A stretch of 64,000 nucleotides of DNA from Methylotenera_A sp046594915. GTDB taxonomy: Bacteria > Pseudomonadota > Gammaproteobacteria > Burkholderiales > Methylophilaceae. The notes beneath the pieces were generated by a model that was given only the letters and a program-made list of their open reading frames with translations, was not told where the DNA came from and did no database searches. The stretch covers positions 1 to 64,000 of the forward strand of contig JBKJRC010000014.1 of assembly GCA_046594915.1 (NCBI GenBank), in the 5' to 3' direction. A program made the position numbers and the translations under genes. The number at the start of each line of letters is the position of its first letter. The first letter of the stretch is position 1. Below are positions 61,302 through 64,000 of this stretch, piece after piece.

Positions 61302-61715
61302 TTATTTAGCGGCAAAATTTACAATTTCACCGTCTTCTTTAGTAAATTCACCAAAGTGTGGATTTTCTAGAATGTCTAACACCAACTCTGATGGTCGACA
61401 CAACTTAACGCCTTTTGCCGTAACGACAATTGGGCGATTGATTAAAATGGGATTTTGCAACATAGCATCCACCAAAACACTGTCGCTTAATGTTAAATCG
61501 GCCAAACCTAAATCCGCATATGGCGTACCTTTTTCACGCAATAAATCACGCGGCATACTATTCATTTGGGTGATTAGCTCAATCAACTTTTCACGGCTTG
61601 GCGGTGTTTTTAAATACTCAATGACTTCAGGCTCTATACCACTAGCGCGTATCATCGCCAAGGTATTGCGCGACGTGCCGCAGGCCGGATTGTGATAGAT
61701 AGTGACCTTACACAT
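61302..61715 (-). CDS. arsC: Arsenate reductase (glutaredoxin-dependent, ArsC family)
   Basis: 137 residues of a thioredoxin-like fold. The catalytic Cys is in NPACGTSRNTLAM, and the oxyanion-binding arginines are in MPRDLLREKGTPY and NRPIVVTAKGVKLCRPSE. This matches plasmid R773-type ArsC. It reduces arsenate with glutaredoxin. No arsR or arsB is adjacent, so the role may be general. It is divergent from pstS. Confidence 0.9.
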   Translation of the reverse strand: MCKVTIYHNPACGTSRNTLAMIRASGIEPEVIEYLKTPPSREKLIELITQMNSMPRDLLREKGTPYADLGLADLTLSDSVLVDAMLQNPILINRPIVVTAKGVKLCRPSELVLDILENPHFGEFTKEDGEIVNFAAK

Positions 61716-61814
61716 GATGCTTTCATCAAATCTATACTGGTTAAAATTAGTGTTACTTTAAATCAGCATTACTTTAAATCAAAACAGTAAATCAAAATTT
61801 TAAATCAAAATGCG

Positions 61815-61821
61815 CTGTCAT
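61815..61821 (+). promoter_or_regulatory. Isolated CTGTCAT half-site upstream of the pstS Pho box
   Basis: One exact CTGTCAT unit lies 41 nt upstream of the pstS Pho box. It may be an extra weak PhoB site or chance. Confidence 0.3.
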
Positions 61822-61855
61822 TTGGAGAATAAACAATTACAATTAAACTGATTTT

Positions 61856-61873
61856 TTGTCACACTACTGTCAC
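61856..61873 (+). promoter_or_regulatory. Pho box upstream of pstS
   Basis: TTGTCAC-ACTA-CTGTCAC matches the PhoB consensus of two CTGTCAT units with a 4-nt spacer. A TATAAA -10 candidate (61882-61887) lies 8 nt downstream. It predicts induction in low phosphate. Confidence 0.8.
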
Positions 61874-61973
61874 AAAAGTTTTATAAATTGTTGATCAAGT
61901 TAAGTACACCATCTTTACAAACAGCGTGATTGTTGGGTACTGTTACTGTAATTTATTTTTTCTGGGGAATGAA

Positions 61974-62975
61974 ATGCAAACCAAGTTTGTTCAAGTATTA
62001 AGCGTAGTGGCTGTTTTAGCGGCTACTTTCAATATTCAGTCATGCGTTGCTGCTGCTGATAAAATCATTAAAATTGACGGTTCAAGTACCGTTTACCCAA
62101 TTACCGAAGCAGTTGCCGAAGAGTATCAAATTGCCACTAAAGTAAAAGTTACTGTGGGTATTTCGGGTACTGGCGGTGGTTTTAAAAAATTCTGCCGTGG
62201 CGAAACGGATATTTCTAACGCATCGCGCCCTATACTAAAAAAAGAGATGGATGCCTGTAAAGAAGCGGGCGTGCAATATATTGAGTTGCCTGTGGCTTAT
62301 GATGGCTTAACGGTTGTGGTGAACAAAAATAATGATTTTGTGAAATCATTAACCGTTGAAGAGCTGAAAAAAATGTGGGAACCAGCAGCGCAAGGCAAGA
62401 TTAAATCTTGGAAACAAATCAATCCTGCTTTCCCAGACACGCCACTTAAATTATTTGGCGCAGGTTCTGATTCTGGCACGTTTGATTATTTTACCGAAGC
62501 GATTGTTGGTAAGGCGAAATCCAGCCGTGGCGATTACACTGCATCCGAAGATGACAATGTGGTTGTGCAAGGCGTAGCCAGCGATAAAGGTTCTTTGGGT
62601 TATTTTGGTTTTGCTTATTTCGAAGAGAACCAAGACAAACTTAGAGCGATTCCAATTGTGGCTAAAAAAGGTGCGCCCGCTGTAATGCCTTCTTTTGAAA
62701 GCGTTAAAAACGGTACTTATCAACCATTGGCTCGCCCTATCTTCATTTACGTCAATGCCACTTCTGCGGCATTTAAGCCAGAAGTAAAAGCGTTTGTTGA
62801 TTTCTACTTGGCCAATGCGCCAACTCTGGTTAAAGAAGTGAAGTACATTCCGTTGCCAGCCAATGAATATGCGGCGGTAACCAAACACTTTAAAGCATTA
62901 AAACCCGGCACAGGTTTTGGTGGTGAACCAGAAGTTGGTATTAAAATTGAAGAGTTATTAGCACGAATTAAATAA
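61974..62975 (+). CDS. pstS: Phosphate ABC transporter substrate-binding protein PstS
   Basis: 333 residues from the ATG at 61974, which follows TCTGGGGAATGAA. The start is chosen over an upstream in-frame Met without a site. The signal peptide is about 1-26 (VVAVLAATFNIQSCVAAADK, with possible lipidation at SC). The phosphate-binding motifs are DGSSTVYPITEAVAEEY and GISGTGGGFKKFCRGETDIS, with GSDSGTFDYFTEA further on. It captures phosphate in the periplasm. A terminator follows. Confidence 0.95.
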   Translation: MQTKFVQVLSVVAVLAATFNIQSCVAAADKIIKIDGSSTVYPITEAVAEEYQIATKVKVTVGISGTGGGFKKFCRGETDISNASRPILKKEMDACKEAGVQYIELPVAYDGLTVVVNKNNDFVKSLTVEELKKMWEPAAQGKIKSWKQINPAFPDTPLKLFGAGSDSGTFDYFTEAIVGKAKSSRGDYTASEDDNVVVQGVASDKGSLGYFGFAYFEENQDKLRAIPIVAKKGAPAVMPSFESVKNGTYQPLARPIFIYVNATSAAFKPEVKAFVDFYLANAPTLVKEVKYIPLPANEYAAVTKHFKALKPGTGFGGEPEVGIKIEELLARIK

Positions 62976-63017
62976 CAACTTAAGCAATATTTAACAACTT
63001 AACCAATATTTTGGATT

Positions 63018-63046
63018 AAAAAAGGCGACTCAATGTCGCCTTTTTT
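63018..63046 (+). terminator. Terminator or attenuator between pstS and pstC
   Basis: The perfect 12-bp stem AAAAAAGGCGAC (63018-63029) / GTCGCCTTTTTT (63035-63046) ends in a T-run. It lies 43 nt after the pstS stop. It would reduce read-through so that PstS is made in excess. Confidence 0.85.
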
Positions 63047-63155
63047 ATTTGCATTGCTTTGTATGTAAACATTACGCAAATAGCCTGTTTATACACTTGT
63101 ATTTTTAATCCTAAATTCTGTTTAAACGGGTTTGGTCTGACCCGCTTTAACAAAT

Positions 63156-63173
63156 TTGTCTTATATTTGTCAC
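63156..63173 (+). promoter_or_regulatory. Pho box upstream of pstC
   Basis: TTGTCTT-ATAT-TTGTCAC is followed by exactly 10 nt and then TACAAT (63184-63189), the textbook PhoB promoter geometry. It gives pstC its own low-phosphate promoter downstream of the pstS terminator. Confidence 0.75.
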
Positions 63174-63220
63174 ATTAATTCATTACAATACGGTTGTATA
63201 AAAACTTAAACGCCCCAACA

Positions 63221-64000
63221 ATGACCACTGCACAGCACAACACTACGATTAGCCCGCGTTTAGCAAAAAATATCAAACGCAACGTGCGCGAACGCATGAT
63301 TGAATTTGCGCTGATGTTGGCCGCGTTGTCTGCCGTACTCACTACTTTTGCCATTGTCGCTGTATTAATTATTGAATCGCTTTCATTTTTTAAACACGTT
63401 TCTATTATTGATTTTTTAACCGATACGCAATGGACGCCTTTGTTTGAAGACGCGCATTATGGCATCCTGCCTTTGGTTGCAGGCACGTTAACCACGTCAG
63501 CCATCGCCTTGTGCGTGGCGATTCCTCTCGGCACTATTGGCGCGATTTATTTATCTGAATTTGCATCGCACAGAGCGCGTGAGATTGTTAAACCGATACT
63601 GGAGCTTTTGGTGGGCGTGCCTACCGTGGTGTTCGGTTACTTTGCGCTGTTGTTTGTCACGCCATTATTGCAAAAAATATTCCCCGAATTACCGGGTTTT
63701 AATATGCTGGGCCCAGGTATCGTGATGGGCATTATGATTATTCCTTACATCAGTTCCGTGGCCGAAGATGCGATGCGCGCTGTGCCAATGAGCATGCGCG
63801 AAGGTAGCTACGCAATGGGCGCAACGCGCTTTCAAACCGCGGTTAAAGTCGTCACGCCTGCTGCCATTTCTGGCATTATCGCCGCCTACATTTTGGCTAT
63901 CTCGCGCGCAGTGGGCGAAACCATGGTGGTGGCAGTTGCGGCTGGCCAGCAACCTAACTTAACCTTTAATCCGATGGAAAGCGCAGCCACGATTACCGCT
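63221..64000 (+). CDS. pstC: Phosphate ABC transporter permease PstC (partial)
   Basis: 260 codons from the ATG at 63221, still open at the right edge. Transmembrane segments begin at about residue 26, and the permease motif region reads GTIGAIYLSEFASHRAREIV then PILELLVGVPTVVFGYFALL. The EAA-like loop, with MREGSYAMGATRFQTAVKVV, is in place. It is the inner-membrane channel of the Pst system. pstA, pstB and phoU are expected beyond the edge. Confidence 0.92.
   Translation, partial: MTTAQHNTTISPRLAKNIKRNVRERMIEFALMLAALSAVLTTFAIVAVLIIESLSFFKHVSIIDFLTDTQWTPLFEDAHYGILPLVAGTLTTSAIALCVAIPLGTIGAIYLSEFASHRAREIVKPILELLVGVPTVVFGYFALLFVTPLLQKIFPELPGFNMLGPGIVMGIMIIPYISSVAEDAMRAVPMSMREGSYAMGATRFQTAVKVVTPAAISGIIAAYILAISRAVGETMVVAVAAGQQPNLTFNPMESAATITA

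Noticed and set aside
61891..61898. TTGATCAA as an Fnr/Crp site before pstS
   Set aside because: The half-sites touch with no 4-nt spacer, so it does not fit the TTGAT-N4-ATCAA pattern.

Overview
The window is a gene-dense, AT-leaning chromosomal segment of a Gram-negative bacterium. The gene content points to a betaproteobacterium, and I infer Methylophilaceae (Methylotenera/Methylophilus-like). The grounds are: an rpoE-rseA-rseB-rseC-mucD operon; a lepA-lepB-DUF4845-rnc-era-(unknown)-recO-pdxJ-acpS-tcdA cluster; a PF10136 'site-specific recombinase' membrane protein; and an isc operon carrying a second NifS-type desulfurase. The genus is a judgement from gene content, not a measurement. There are no intact insertion sequences, prophages or CRISPR arrays.

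Layout. 1-300: minus-strand strong promoter, initiator tRNA and boxA, apparently the head of an rRNA operon that continues off the left edge. 0.4-5.9 kb: DUF4197 protein, glycogen phosphorylase, and htpG with a sigma-32-type promoter. 6-11 kb: a polyphosphate block (ppx, a Lys/Ala-rich histone-like protein, sixA, ppk). 11-13 kb: an Fe-S cryptochrome/photolyase with an overlapping 51-aa DUF2256 zinc-ribbon gene. 12.9-21 kb: the tcdA-to-lepA cluster. 21.2-22 kb: an EAL phosphodiesterase. 22.1-26.6 kb: the sigma-E envelope-stress operon, divergent from nadB, a secreted nuclease and slyD. 29.5-38.9 kb: mutS, a 70-aa protein behind a sigma-54-like promoter, a DUF4124 protein, the PF10136 membrane protein, suhB, trmJ and a cardiolipin synthase. 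39.1-39.9 kb: decayed DNA with a frameshifted hemerythrin pseudogene and a DotA/TraY-like remnant. 40-47.5 kb: cysE and the isc operon, with an IscR-type site on its promoter. 47.5-49.8 kb: carbonic anhydrase plus SulP transporter. 49.9-54 kb: two paralogous small exported proteins with an NLSKRPY motif, divergent from a LuxR-type regulator, a CHASE3 hybrid kinase and a lone receiver protein. 54-56.9 kb: a protease-TPR protein, a GAF protein and a Crp-like regulator. 57-64 kb: a phosphate porin, lysS, prfB with its programmed frameshift, arsC, pstS and the start of pstC.

How the parts connect. Phosphate is a recurring theme. Pho-box-like repeats stand before the porin, pstS and pstC, and a weaker pair stands before ppk. 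This links outer-membrane uptake, the Pst transporter and possibly polyphosphate storage. Stress control appears as sigma-32 (htpG), sigma-E (rpoE operon) and IscR (Fe-S assembly).

The least explained part is the 49.9-54 kb region. Two small signal-peptide proteins share a repeated motif and face a LuxR/sensor-kinase module across an 18-bp perfect palindrome. I regard it as the best candidate here for an undescribed system. Other notable items are the large inverted repeat between suhB and trmJ, the 15-nt tandem repeats that end in the ribosome binding site of fdx, and two possible starts for RpoE.
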